A stretch of 29,885 nt of DNA, from contig CAZNYC010000041.1 of assembly GCA_964577175.1 (NCBI GenBank), positions 1 to 29,885 on the forward strand, read 5' to 3'. Under the pieces are notes generated by a model that saw nothing but the letters and a program-made list of their open reading frames with translations, did no database searches and was not told the DNA's origin. The stretch's first letter is position 1. Every line of letters starts with the position of its first letter. Shown here one piece after another: positions 21,871 through 29,082 of this stretch. A program made the translations under genes and the position numbers. Origin of the DNA: BS750m-G62 sp964577175 (lineage in GTDB: Bacteria; Planctomycetota; Phycisphaerae; FEN-1346).

Positions 21871-22290
21871 ATGCCCGAGGAGACAAACGGCGCCTACAAA
21901 ATCCTGATCGTCGATGACGACCCCGACGTGGTCCAGACGATCTCGATCGGCCTGAAGGGACTCGACCAGACCATCCTGACGGCGCGCGACGGCGCCGAGG
22001 CGCTGGAGGTGGCCGGGAAGGAAGACCCGGACATCCTCGTCCTCGACCTCATGCTGCCCCGACGCGGGGGGTTCCAGGTCCTCCAGAAACTCAAGGGCAG
22101 CCGCACCATGCAGGGCAAGCGGCCGCTCGTCTGCATGGTGACCGGCAACGAGGGGATGCGGCACCAGCAGTTCGCCGAGCAGAACGGCGTGGACGCCTAC
22201 CTGCGGAAGCCGTTCGCCATCACGAACCTCGTGGAAATCGTCCAGGAATTCATCAAGCAACTCGACAAAGGCATCGAGGACGCGAAGTAG
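21871..22290 (+). CDS. Single-domain response regulator (CheY-like receiver)
   Basis: 139 residues from the ATG at 21871 with TAGGAGAAG upstream; the in-frame ATG at 21835 lies on the promoter's -10 and is rejected. Receiver fold with acidic pocket D15/D16 ('ILIVDDDPDVV'), phosphoacceptor D59 ('ILVLDLMLPRRGG'), T91 ('VCMVTGNEG') and K113 ('AYLRKPF'). No output domain; the last 15 or so residues form a charged helix. Single receivers act by protein-protein contact in phosphorelays or signalling complexes. No histidine kinase is in the window, so the partner is elsewhere. It has its own promoter. Confidence 0.93.
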   Translation: MPEETNGAYKILIVDDDPDVVQTISIGLKGLDQTILTARDGAEALEVAGKEDPDILVLDLMLPRRGGFQVLQKLKGSRTMQGKRPLVCMVTGNEGMRHQQFAEQNGVDAYLRKPFAITNLVEIVQEFIKQLDKGIEDAK

Positions 22291-22344
22291 ACGCACAGCC
22301 GGCCGGGGCACCCCAAGAGTGGATTGCAGTACGGCCCGCGAGCT

Positions 22345-22450
22345 GTCATTCTGAGGAGGCCCCTGTGGGGCCGACGAAGAATCTCGCCTTGGCCTTCTGC
22401 CGCTGGCACGGCGAGATCCTTCGGTCCCACAAGTGAGCCCTCAGGATGAC
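22345..22450. mobile_element. GTCATTCTGAGG palindromic element, copy 2
   Basis: Same ends and inner CGAAGAATCTCGCC/GGCGAGATCCTTCGG arms as the copies at 20294 and 28034, with slightly more decay on the right arm. It ends 8 bases before the ribosome site of the next gene. Confidence 0.8.
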
Positions 22451-22471
22451 ATTCTTCAGGAGGCATGATCC

Positions 22472-23455
22472 GTGGATCATCGTGTAACACGCCGAACCTT
22501 CCTTCACGCCACCGGCGCCGCGGCCATCGGGGCCGCCGGCGCGGGCGCCCTCACGGGCTGCGGCGGAAGGGGAGCGGCGGCCACGTACGCCGCCCGCCCC
22601 CACCCGCAGGCCGAGGCGTGGAAGAACCGCATCGGTCTCGCCCAAGGCGGCGACGACCCCTCGCGGAACGTCACCGCGGCCATCGAGAAACTGTGCGGGC
22701 CGGACGGCGTCCGCACGTTCGTCAAACAGGGCGACACCGTCGTCGTCAAGCCGAACATCGGCTGGCAGCAGGTGCCCGAGATGGGCGCCAACGTCCATCC
22801 CGACGTCGTCGCCACCGTCGTCCGTCTCTGCCGCGAGGCCGGCGCCGCCACGGTCAAGGTCTTCGACAACTCCGTCGGCACGGACGCCAAGTGCTACCAG
22901 TTCAGCGGCATCGAGGACGCCGCCCGCAAGGCCGGCGCCGAGGTCTTCCTCTGCAAGCGGCACCGGTTCCGGACGGTCGCCTTCTCCGACCCGCGCTGCA
23001 AGCGTCTGACCGAATGGCCCATCTACGCGGACGTGCTGACGGCCGACGTCCTCGTCAACCTCGCCGTCGCCAAGACGCATAACCTCTCGTACGTGACCCT
23101 GTGCATGAAGAACCTGATGGGCACGCAGGGTGGCGAGCGCGGCAAGATGCACCAGGAGATCCACCAGAACCTGGCGGACCTGAACGTCACGATTACCCCC
23201 ACGTTCAACCTCCTCGACGCCACCCGCGTCATGGTCGAGGCCGGTCCCGGCGGCGGCCGGAAGGAACACGTCCGGCGGGTGAATACGATTCTTTGCGGCA
23301 CGTCCACGACCACGATCGATTGCTGGGCGGCCGACCCCGCCAACCTCCCCTGGCCCAAGGGGCATCACGACCTGAAGGCCGTCGAGATGATCGCCCGCGG
23401 CGCCGAGGCGGGGCTCGGCACGGCCGACCCGGCCGAGATCGAGGTCATGGCGTAA
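22472..23455 (+). CDS. Tat lipoprotein of the DUF362 family
   Basis: 327 residues from the GTG at 22472, with AGGAGG 8 bases upstream. A twin-arginine signal VTRRTFLHATGAAAIG (5-20) leads to a lipobox ALTGC with Cys30, so the mature protein is probably an anchored, folded Tat substrate. The DUF362 domain is shown by 'DTVVVKPNIGWQQVPEMGAN', 'AKTHNLSYVTLCMKNLMGTQ' and 'PTFNLLDATRVMVEAGPGG'. The C-terminal ferredoxin-like 4Fe-4S part found in longer DUF362 proteins is missing. Function of the family is unknown. It could use metals or a cofactor folded in the cytosol, which would fit Tat export. The leader is short because the palindromic element adjoins it. Confidence 0.85.
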   Translation: MDHRVTRRTFLHATGAAAIGAAGAGALTGCGGRGAAATYAARPHPQAEAWKNRIGLAQGGDDPSRNVTAAIEKLCGPDGVRTFVKQGDTVVVKPNIGWQQVPEMGANVHPDVVATVVRLCREAGAATVKVFDNSVGTDAKCYQFSGIEDAARKAGAEVFLCKRHRFRTVAFSDPRCKRLTEWPIYADVLTADVLVNLAVAKTHNLSYVTLCMKNLMGTQGGERGKMHQEIHQNLADLNVTITPTFNLLDATRVMVEAGPGGGRKEHVRRVNTILCGTSTTTIDCWAADPANLPWPKGHHDLKAVEMIARGAEAGLGTADPAEIEVMA

Positions 23456-23509
23456 CACGACAGCGCGACCTGCGAGTTCCGTGCGGCCGGTCTCGGCGTA
23501 CGCTTCCGT

Positions 23510-25087
23510 ATGGACCGACCCACCGCGCCGACAACGCGAATCCCGGCCGTCAATCCGCGGAGCGGTTCCTTGGTCCCCCCACCCCTCTTCATACGCGCCG
23601 GTAGCGGCAGGAGAGGGACCGGGCCCTGCCGTCGGGCGGCCGGGCGCCACGCGCTCCTCTTCCTGATTCCGCTGCTGCTTTCCCTGGCCGCCCTTTCCGC
23701 CGCGGCGGCGCAGACCGGTTCGTCCGACGCGGACGCCCGCGCCCTGCGCCGTCGCCTCGGCCCCGCCGTCTGCACGGTGACGGCCGAGAACGCCTGGGGC
23801 ATCCCCGTTTCGGTCGCCAGCGGGTTCGTCCTGGGCGACGGCCGGTTCGTCCTCACGGACCTGGGGTCGGTGGCCCGGCCGGGCGTGGAGCGGGCGGTGA
23901 TCCGGTTCGGCCGCGGCCGGGGGATTGTGGCCCGCGAGTTCGGCCTGGCCGATGCCGGTCTCGGCCTGCTGGCCCTGCGGGTGCCCGGCGGGCGGACGCC
24001 GGAGGGACTCCGGCTGGCGGACCGGCTGCCGACCCTCGACGGCGGGACCACCGTCTCTATCGTCGGCTTCGAGTGGGGCAAAGACCTCGCGGTGGCGTCC
24101 GGCCGCCTGTGGCGAGGCCCCCCGACCGACACGGTGGCGAACCGGGCCCGCATCCGGCCGCCGCGGGGGCCCGCGTCTTTCCTCCGGATGGCGGGCGGCC
24201 AGGTCCACGCCGCCTCCGGTGCCCCGCTCGTCGGGTCCGACGGCACCGTCCTGGCCGTCCACCTCGCCGTGGCAACGCCCGGCATCCGCGTGCCGCTGGC
24301 GATGCCGGCCGCCTCGCTCCGCGAGTCGCTGCTGTCGGCCGAGCCGCGGCTGCGGCCCCTCTCGGACCTGCCGACGCCGGCCTGGCCGGTGGAGGCGCTC
24401 CGCCTGGCGGGCGAGCCGCCCGCGCCCGCCGGCTTCCAGAACGCCCGCCGACACATCCGCCGGACCATGGTGTGCAGCCGGTGCGAGGGGCGCGGCGCCG
24501 TCCGGATGGAAGTGCGCGGCGAACTGTCCGAGGAAACGGTCCCCTGCCCCCGCTGCCACGGCGAGGGCATCGCCCTGGAGAGCGGCGTCTTCGACCTCCT
24601 GGGCACCTGGGCCCTGGAAGGCACGCGGGCCGTCTGGGCGCCCGGCGACGCGGAGGGCATCCGCCGGGGCGCCCGGGCCGCCGGACGGGACATGCTCGGG
24701 CACCTGGCCAAGGCCGGCCGGCACTTCCGCGCCGCCTTCGCCGACAAGGCCGCCGAGGTCGTCCGCGGACTCGGACGGGGCGCGCCGCGCGGCCTGGTGG
24801 TCTACGGTGAAGTGCGGGCCGTCGTCCCCGGCCCCGACGGGCGGTACGTCATCCTCGATCCCCTGGACACCGACCGGATGGTCGCCGTCCGCGCCGACGA
24901 CCTGGCCGGCCAGGACGGGCGCGGCCCCGGGGGCGCGGGCCGGCTCCCGCGCGAGCGGTCCTGGATGCTCCTGGCGGGTACCGTCGTCTCGGGCTTCCGA
25001 GGCGGACGATACCAGGGCGTGGCCGTCCTCCCGTTCGAGTGGACCGGCTGCCCGGTCCCGGGCCCCCTGCCCGGCCGCCGGCGGTGA
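23510..25087 (+). CDS. Degenerate trypsin-like domain with DnaJ-type zinc motifs, paralog 1
   Basis: 525 residues if started at the ATG 23510; a TTG at 23570 with GGAG upstream is a credible alternative and would shorten a long N-region before the signal (LLFLIPLLLSLAALSAAAAQ). Residues about 85-270 have the HtrA/trypsin-2 layout: 'GFVLGDGRFVLTDLGSV', 'FGLADAGLGLLALRV' and 'HAASGAPLVGSDGTVLAVHL'. The catalytic His position is Gly119 and the Asp position Gly152, while a Ser (S236) remains, so proteolysis is unlikely. Then come two CxxCxGxG motifs, C322-C325 and C346-C349, as in the DnaJ zinc domain. The C-terminal part has 'GLVVYGEVRAVVPGPDGRYV'. The next gene is a paralog with the same losses. 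Function unknown; an exported binding or scaffold protein is the inference. Confidence 0.75.
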   Translation: MDRPTAPTTRIPAVNPRSGSLVPPPLFIRAGSGRRGTGPCRRAAGRHALLFLIPLLLSLAALSAAAAQTGSSDADARALRRRLGPAVCTVTAENAWGIPVSVASGFVLGDGRFVLTDLGSVARPGVERAVIRFGRGRGIVAREFGLADAGLGLLALRVPGGRTPEGLRLADRLPTLDGGTTVSIVGFEWGKDLAVASGRLWRGPPTDTVANRARIRPPRGPASFLRMAGGQVHAASGAPLVGSDGTVLAVHLAVATPGIRVPLAMPAASLRESLLSAEPRLRPLSDLPTPAWPVEALRLAGEPPAPAGFQNARRHIRRTMVCSRCEGRGAVRMEVRGELSEETVPCPRCHGEGIALESGVFDLLGTWALEGTRAVWAPGDAEGIRRGARAAGRDMLGHLAKAGRHFRAAFADKAAEVVRGLGRGAPRGLVVYGEVRAVVPGPDGRYVILDPLDTDRMVAVRADDLAGQDGRGPGGAGRLPRERSWMLLAGTVVSGFRGGRYQGVAVLPFEWTGCPVPGPLPGRRR

Positions 25088-25183
25088 TCGTCCGGCGCGC
25101 GGTTTCGTGCAATCCGACACCCGACCCCCCGTTTAACGTTGAATAAGAGGGGGCACCGTGGTCGCCGGCCGGGGAGAGTTGCC

Positions 25184-26686
25184 ATGCCCGCGCGCATATC
25201 GTTTTGCCTGACGGTAATGATCCTGGTCTCGCTCGCGCCCGCCCGGGCGGCGACGAAGCCCGACCCGGACATCGTTCGCGAGACCGTCGGCCCGGCCGTC
25301 TGCACCGTCCGGGTGGCGAACGAGTGGGGCGTGGCGCAGTCGCTTGCCACCGGATGGCTCCTCGGCGACGGGCGGTTCGTCGTCACGGACCTCGGGGCCC
25401 TCAGGCTCCGCGGCGCCGCCCGGGCCACGATCCGATTCGCCGACGGGACGACGGCCACGGCCGAGACGTTCGGCATGGCCGACCCGGCCCTGGGCCTGGC
25501 GGCCCTGAAGGTGGACGGCGTCCCGGCGGGGCGGAAAGGGCTGGCGATGGCGTCGGAACTGCCGGCCCTGGGCCCTTCGGCCCTGGTGGCGACGACCGGC
25601 TACGACTGGGGCGACGGGCTCGGCGTGACGGCCGGCCGGCTGATGCCCGGGCCGCAGATCCAGATGGTGGCATCGCGGTCGGGCGTCAAGCCGCCGGAAG
25701 GGGTCGACCGCTTCCTGCGGATTGAAGGCGAGCGGCTTCACGCCGTCAGCGGGTCGCCCGTCACCGACGCCGAGGCCCGCGTGCTGGCGGTCCGCCTGGA
25801 CGTCGAGGCCAAGGGCATGTCGTCGGTGCTGGCGATGCCGGCCACGACGCTGCGGGCGTCGCTGCTCTCGACGACGCCGGAACTCAAACCCCTCAGCGCC
25901 TTGCCGGAACCGTACTGGCCCGTCCGCATCCTCCGGCTGCCGGGTGAACCGGTCAGCCTCGAGACGTTCACCCACGCCAGCAACGCCATCGGCCGGGCCA
26001 TGGTCTGCGACCGCTGCGACGGCGAAGGCACCATCGAGGGGCGGGGCTGGATCTTCGGCCGCGACTTCCAGTGCCCCCAGTGCTTCGGCATGGGCATCCA
26101 CCTCTCGCCGGAGGTCCTCGACCTGCTGGTCGAGTGGGCCCGCCAGGGCACCCGCGTGGCGTGGGCGCCGGAGATGGACGCCCGCACGCGGTCCGGCGTC
26201 CGCAAGATCGGCGTCGAGATGCTGGCCCGCCTGGCGCCGGTCGGCCGGCGGCTGCGGCGGGCGCTCGGCAGACTCGGACAGTTGAACGTCACCGGGGCCG
26301 ACCCGGACGACCCCCAGGGCGTCCTCCTCTACGCCCAGGTCACCGACCAGGTGGAAGGGCCGGACGGCCAATATCTGATCCTGGACGCCTTCAACACCCG
26401 CACCCCCGTGACGGTCCGCGTGGAAGACCTCCTGGGCCACGACGGGCTCGGCCCGCTCCCCGGCCGTAAGGTACCCCGCGAGGGCACGTGGTTCGCCCTG
26501 GCGGCGACGGTCGTGTCGGAGTTCGACACGGGCGAGGTGCGCGGCGTGTACGTCCTGCCGTTCGAGTGGGCCCCGTACATTCCCGAGTTCGACCCGCGGG
26601 GCCCGCCGGACGACCGCCGGCGCGACCCCGACCCCCGCCGCGACGACCGCCGGGGGCCCGGCCGAGGGGGCGGACGCCGACGGTGA
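25184..26686 (+). CDS. Degenerate trypsin-like domain with DnaJ-type zinc motifs, paralog 2
   Basis: 500 residues from the ATG at 25184 (GGGAGAG 7 bases upstream), with a clear signal peptide MPARISFCLTVMILVSLAPA followed by RAAT. Same domain order as its neighbour: pseudo-trypsin region (about 35-220) with 'GWLLGDGRFVVTDLGAL' (Gly71 at the His site), 'DPALGLAALKV' (Gly104 at the Asp site) and 'HAVSGSPVTD' (Ser189 kept); then C275-DR-C278 and C297-PQ-C300 zinc motifs. The end is a low-complexity Arg/Asp/Gly/Pro tail (RRDPDPRRDDRRGPGRGGGR) that the paralog lacks. The 96-base gap and the same strand suggest a two-gene unit with 23510. Both copies keep the same pattern of lost residues, which argues for selection on a non-protease role. 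Confidence 0.78.
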   Translation: MPARISFCLTVMILVSLAPARAATKPDPDIVRETVGPAVCTVRVANEWGVAQSLATGWLLGDGRFVVTDLGALRLRGAARATIRFADGTTATAETFGMADPALGLAALKVDGVPAGRKGLAMASELPALGPSALVATTGYDWGDGLGVTAGRLMPGPQIQMVASRSGVKPPEGVDRFLRIEGERLHAVSGSPVTDAEARVLAVRLDVEAKGMSSVLAMPATTLRASLLSTTPELKPLSALPEPYWPVRILRLPGEPVSLETFTHASNAIGRAMVCDRCDGEGTIEGRGWIFGRDFQCPQCFGMGIHLSPEVLDLLVEWARQGTRVAWAPEMDARTRSGVRKIGVEMLARLAPVGRRLRRALGRLGQLNVTGADPDDPQGVLLYAQVTDQVEGPDGQYLILDAFNTRTPVTVRVEDLLGHDGLGPLPGRKVPREGTWFALAATVVSEFDTGEVRGVYVLPFEWAPYIPEFDPRGPPDDRRRDPDPRRDDRRGPGRGGGRRR

Positions 26687-26707
26687 CCCAAGCCGCGCTT
26701 CGGCGCC

Positions 26708-26759
26708 GTGGCCCGGAAGGGCCACCGCGCGGGATACCCCCCCACCACCGCGCGGGATA
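26708..26759. repeat. Hairpin and 15-base direct repeat after the pseudo-protease pair
   Basis: GTGGCCC-GGAA-GGGCCAC stem at 26708-26725; CCACCGCGCGGGATA occurs at 26722-26736 and 26745-26759. No T run follows, so it is not a clear terminator. Confidence 0.5.
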
Positions 26760-26806
26760 TGCAGACAGGCTCGCAACATCTCCCCTACAACGCCAGGTCG
26801 GCCAGT

Positions 26807-26886
26807 TGCGCGGTGGGTCTCCGCACCCACCGCGCTCGAAAGGCCCTTTTTGAGCCTGCGCGGCGCCTGCGGAGACCCGCCGCGCA
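26807..26886. repeat. Double-hairpin inverted repeat element
   Basis: Left arm GCGCGGTGGGT-CTCCGC-ACCCACCGCGC is itself an 11 bp hairpin. The right arm (26857-26886) is a diverged reverse complement with TGCGGAGACCC opposite GGGTCTCCGCA. Non-coding, about 80 bases, in the 309-base gap before the yacL-type gene. Confidence 0.6.
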
Positions 26887-26921
26887 CAAGTTAGCGTTGT
26901 GGTGATCTCCCTCGGCGTACC

Positions 26922-26949
26922 TTGCTCCCGCTCCCGCCCGTGGTATAAT
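26922..26949 (+). promoter_or_regulatory. Sigma-70-type promoter for the PIN/TRAM gene
   Basis: TTGCTC (26922-26927), a 16-base spacer and a perfect TATAAT (26944-26949), 46 bases before the start codon. Confidence 0.65.
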
Positions 26950-26995
26950 GCGTATTATTGCCCGTTTCATCGTCGGTTGACGGGAGGGAAGTGTC

Positions 26996-28012
26996 ATGCT
27001 TGTCTTCATTATCCGATTGCTCTTTTTCCTGGCGATGGTGGCCGCGGGGTACGTCTTCGGCGAGGCCGTCGGCGACGGCAGCCAACTGATCGGGATGTTG
27101 ACGTTCGCGGGGGGGGCGGTGGTGGTCATCGTGCTGGACCTCGCCTTCCGGAACAAGAACATCAGCATCATCTCAGCGGTTTTCTTCGGCCTGCTGGTGG
27201 GGCTGGTGGTGACGATGCTGCTCGGCCCCGTGGTGGACATGTACGAGTGGGTCGACCTCAAGGTCCGCGAGGCGGTCAAGGTGGGGATTGCAGCGGTGGC
27301 GTCGTACCTGGCGGTCTCGCTCATCCTCCAGACGAAGGACGATTTCCGCTTCATCATCCCGTATATCGAGTTCGCCAGGCAGCAGAAAGGCGGGCGGCCG
27401 ATGCTGCTCGACACGAGCGTGATCATCGACGGCCGCATCGCCGACATCGCCGAGACCACCTTCCTCGACGCCCCCCTCATCGTGCCCCGCTTCATCCTGC
27501 GGGAACTCCAGGGCATCGCCGACTCCCACGACAAGATGAAACGCGACCGCGGCCGGCGCGGCCTGGACATCCTGAACCGGCTCCAGACCACGCCGGCGGT
27601 GGACGTCCGCATCGAGGACACCCGCCTGGAGGCCGGCCCCGGCGAAGGGCCCGACCAGATGCTCGTCAACCTCGCCTCGCAGATGGGCGGACGCATCGTC
27701 ACCGTCGACTACAACCTGAACAAGGTGGCACGCCTCACGGATGTCGAGGTCATCAACGTTAACGACCTCGCCAACGCGATGAAGCCGTCCGCCATCCCCG
27801 GCGAGGAACTCGAGGTCGCCGTCCTCAAGCCCGGCCAGGAAGAAGGCCAGGGCGTCGGGTACCTGGAGGACGGCACGATGGTCGTCGTCGAGGACGGGAA
27901 AGACTGCATCGGCGAAACCGTGACCATCACCGTGACGAACGTGCTCCAGAAGAGCGCGGGGCGGATGATCTTCGGCCGGGTCGGCCCGCCGGCCCGCCGG
28001 AAGAAGTCGTGA
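26996..28012 (+). CDS. yacL: PIN/TRAM-domain membrane protein (YacL type)
   Basis: 338 residues from the ATG at 26996 with GGGAGGGAAG upstream. Four membrane spans (about 2-22, 32-50, 56-79, 95-111), then a cytosolic PIN nuclease domain starting 'MLLDTSVIIDGRIADIAE' with D139 and E170 ('ILRELQGIAD') and a later 'VTVDYNLNKVA'. A TRAM domain follows (about 268-330, 'GEELEVAVLKPGQEEGQGVG'), likely to bind RNA. This is the architecture of Bacillus YacL, which lies directly before ispD there as here. PIN active-site acids are present, so RNase activity is plausible but unproven. The gene has its own promoter. Confidence 0.93.
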   Translation: MLVFIIRLLFFLAMVAAGYVFGEAVGDGSQLIGMLTFAGGAVVVIVLDLAFRNKNISIISAVFFGLLVGLVVTMLLGPVVDMYEWVDLKVREAVKVGIAAVASYLAVSLILQTKDDFRFIIPYIEFARQQKGGRPMLLDTSVIIDGRIADIAETTFLDAPLIVPRFILRELQGIADSHDKMKRDRGRRGLDILNRLQTTPAVDVRIEDTRLEAGPGEGPDQMLVNLASQMGGRIVTVDYNLNKVARLTDVEVINVNDLANAMKPSAIPGEELEVAVLKPGQEEGQGVGYLEDGTMVVVEDGKDCIGETVTITVTNVLQKSAGRMIFGRVGPPARRKKS

Positions 28013-28033
28013 CGGGCCGAACCGTCTGAGGAT

Positions 28034-28145
28034 GTCATTCTGAGGCCTCGCTTGCGAGGCCGAAGAATCTCGCCGTCCGAACGACCAAACGACGACGACC
28101 ACGGCGAGATTCTTCGTCTGCCCTGGCGGGCCTCCTCAGAATGAC
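28034..28145. mobile_element. GTCATTCTGAGG palindromic element, copy 3
   Basis: The cleanest copy: GTCATTCTGAGGC...CCTCAGAATGAC ends and inner CGAAGAATCTCGCCGT/ACGGCGAGATTCTTCG arms. It sits between the yacL and ispD genes. Confidence 0.85.
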
Positions 28146-28197
28146 AACGCCTTGCGTTTTCGGCTTTGCCGCACCGTCGCGTTGAACAGGACACCCC

Positions 28198-28929
28198 ATG
28201 GCCACACCGCAAGCCAGCGTGATTCTCGCCGCCGCCGGCGCCGGCCGGCGGTTCGCCCAGGAGGCCGCCGGCGCCGCACCGCCGGACGGGAAGGTCTTCG
28301 CGCCCCTGGCGGACCGGCCGGTGCTCGGCCACGTGCTGCAGGCATTCGCCCGGGTCGACTCGGTGGCGGACGTCGTCGTCGCCGTCCCGGCGGACCGGGT
28401 GGACGCCGCCCGCCAGCGGTTCGGCGACGCGCTGGACGGCGGCCGGCCCCTGGTGTTCGTCGCCGGCGGCGCGAGCCGGCCCGAGAGCGTCGAGCGGGCG
28501 CTGGCGGCCACGGACGAAGGGACGGAACTGGTGGCGATCCACGACGGCGCCCGGCCGCTCATCCGGCCGGCCGTCATCGAGGAGGCCTTCCGCGTGGCGG
28601 TCGAGCACGGCGCCGCGGTCGTCGGCCGGCCCGTGGACCACACCATCAAGATGGTCGACGCAGACGGCCGCGTGACCGAAACCGTGCCGCGGCGCACCCT
28701 CTGGATGGCCCAGACGCCGCAGGTCTTCCGCCGCGAGATCATCACGCAGGCGTACGGCCGGCGGGGCGACGTGGTCGGCCGCGTGACCGACGACGCGCAA
28801 CTCGTGGAGGCGCTGGGCCAGCCCGTCCGGATGGTGCGCGGGGACGGGGCGAACCTGAAGATCACCACGCCGGAGGACCTGCGGGCGTGCGAGGCGCTCC
28901 TGGCCGCCGGCTGGCCGTTCGAAGAGTAG
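28198..28929 (+). CDS. ispD: 2-C-methyl-D-erythritol 4-phosphate cytidylyltransferase
   Basis: 243 residues. Third step of the MEP isoprenoid route: joins CTP and methylerythritol phosphate, in the cytosol. Start ATG with AGGA 9 bases upstream. Motifs: 'VILAAAGAGRRF' (8-19) with K32 of 'DGKVF' for the nucleotide, 'GGASRPESVERAL', 'AIHDGARPLIRP', 'RTLWMAQTPQVFRRE' and 'VTDDAQLVEALGQPVRMVRG', 'NLKITTPEDL'. A small insertion after the first loop (QEAAGAAPPDG) is unusual. No ispF follows; the next gene is a glycosyltransferase. The palindromic element upstream may have split it from yacL transcription. Confidence 0.95.
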   Translation: MATPQASVILAAAGAGRRFAQEAAGAAPPDGKVFAPLADRPVLGHVLQAFARVDSVADVVVAVPADRVDAARQRFGDALDGGRPLVFVAGGASRPESVERALAATDEGTELVAIHDGARPLIRPAVIEEAFRVAVEHGAAVVGRPVDHTIKMVDADGRVTETVPRRTLWMAQTPQVFRREIITQAYGRRGDVVGRVTDDAQLVEALGQPVRMVRGDGANLKITTPEDLRACEALLAAGWPFEE

Positions 28930-28936
28930 CGCCTGT

Positions 28937-29032
28937 GTGTGGCCCGGCCGGTCTTGCCCGGCCGGGAGCCGTTCGATGTATCCACCGGGCCGGACAAGCC
29001 GGCCCGGCCACACGCGTCGACCTTCGGTCGAC
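28937..29032. repeat. GTGTGGCCCGGCCGG inverted repeat and terminal hairpin
   Basis: GTGTGGCCCGGCCGG (28937) pairs with CCGGCCCGGCCACAC (to 29013) with one mismatch; the middle has further CCGGGC pairs. A perfect GTCGACC-TTC-GGTCGAC hairpin follows at 29016-29032. It may end ispD transcription, though no T run follows. Confidence 0.55.
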
Positions 29033-29082
29033 GGCTCAACGGGCAGGCGAGACGTTTGCCGACATCATAAATCGAAACCGCC

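Noticed and set aside
22465..23082. ATG-started frame overlapping the DUF362 gene start
   Set aside because: Arg/Pro-rich shadow. The GTG frame 7 bases later has the Tat signal and the family motifs at a good distance from AGGAGG.
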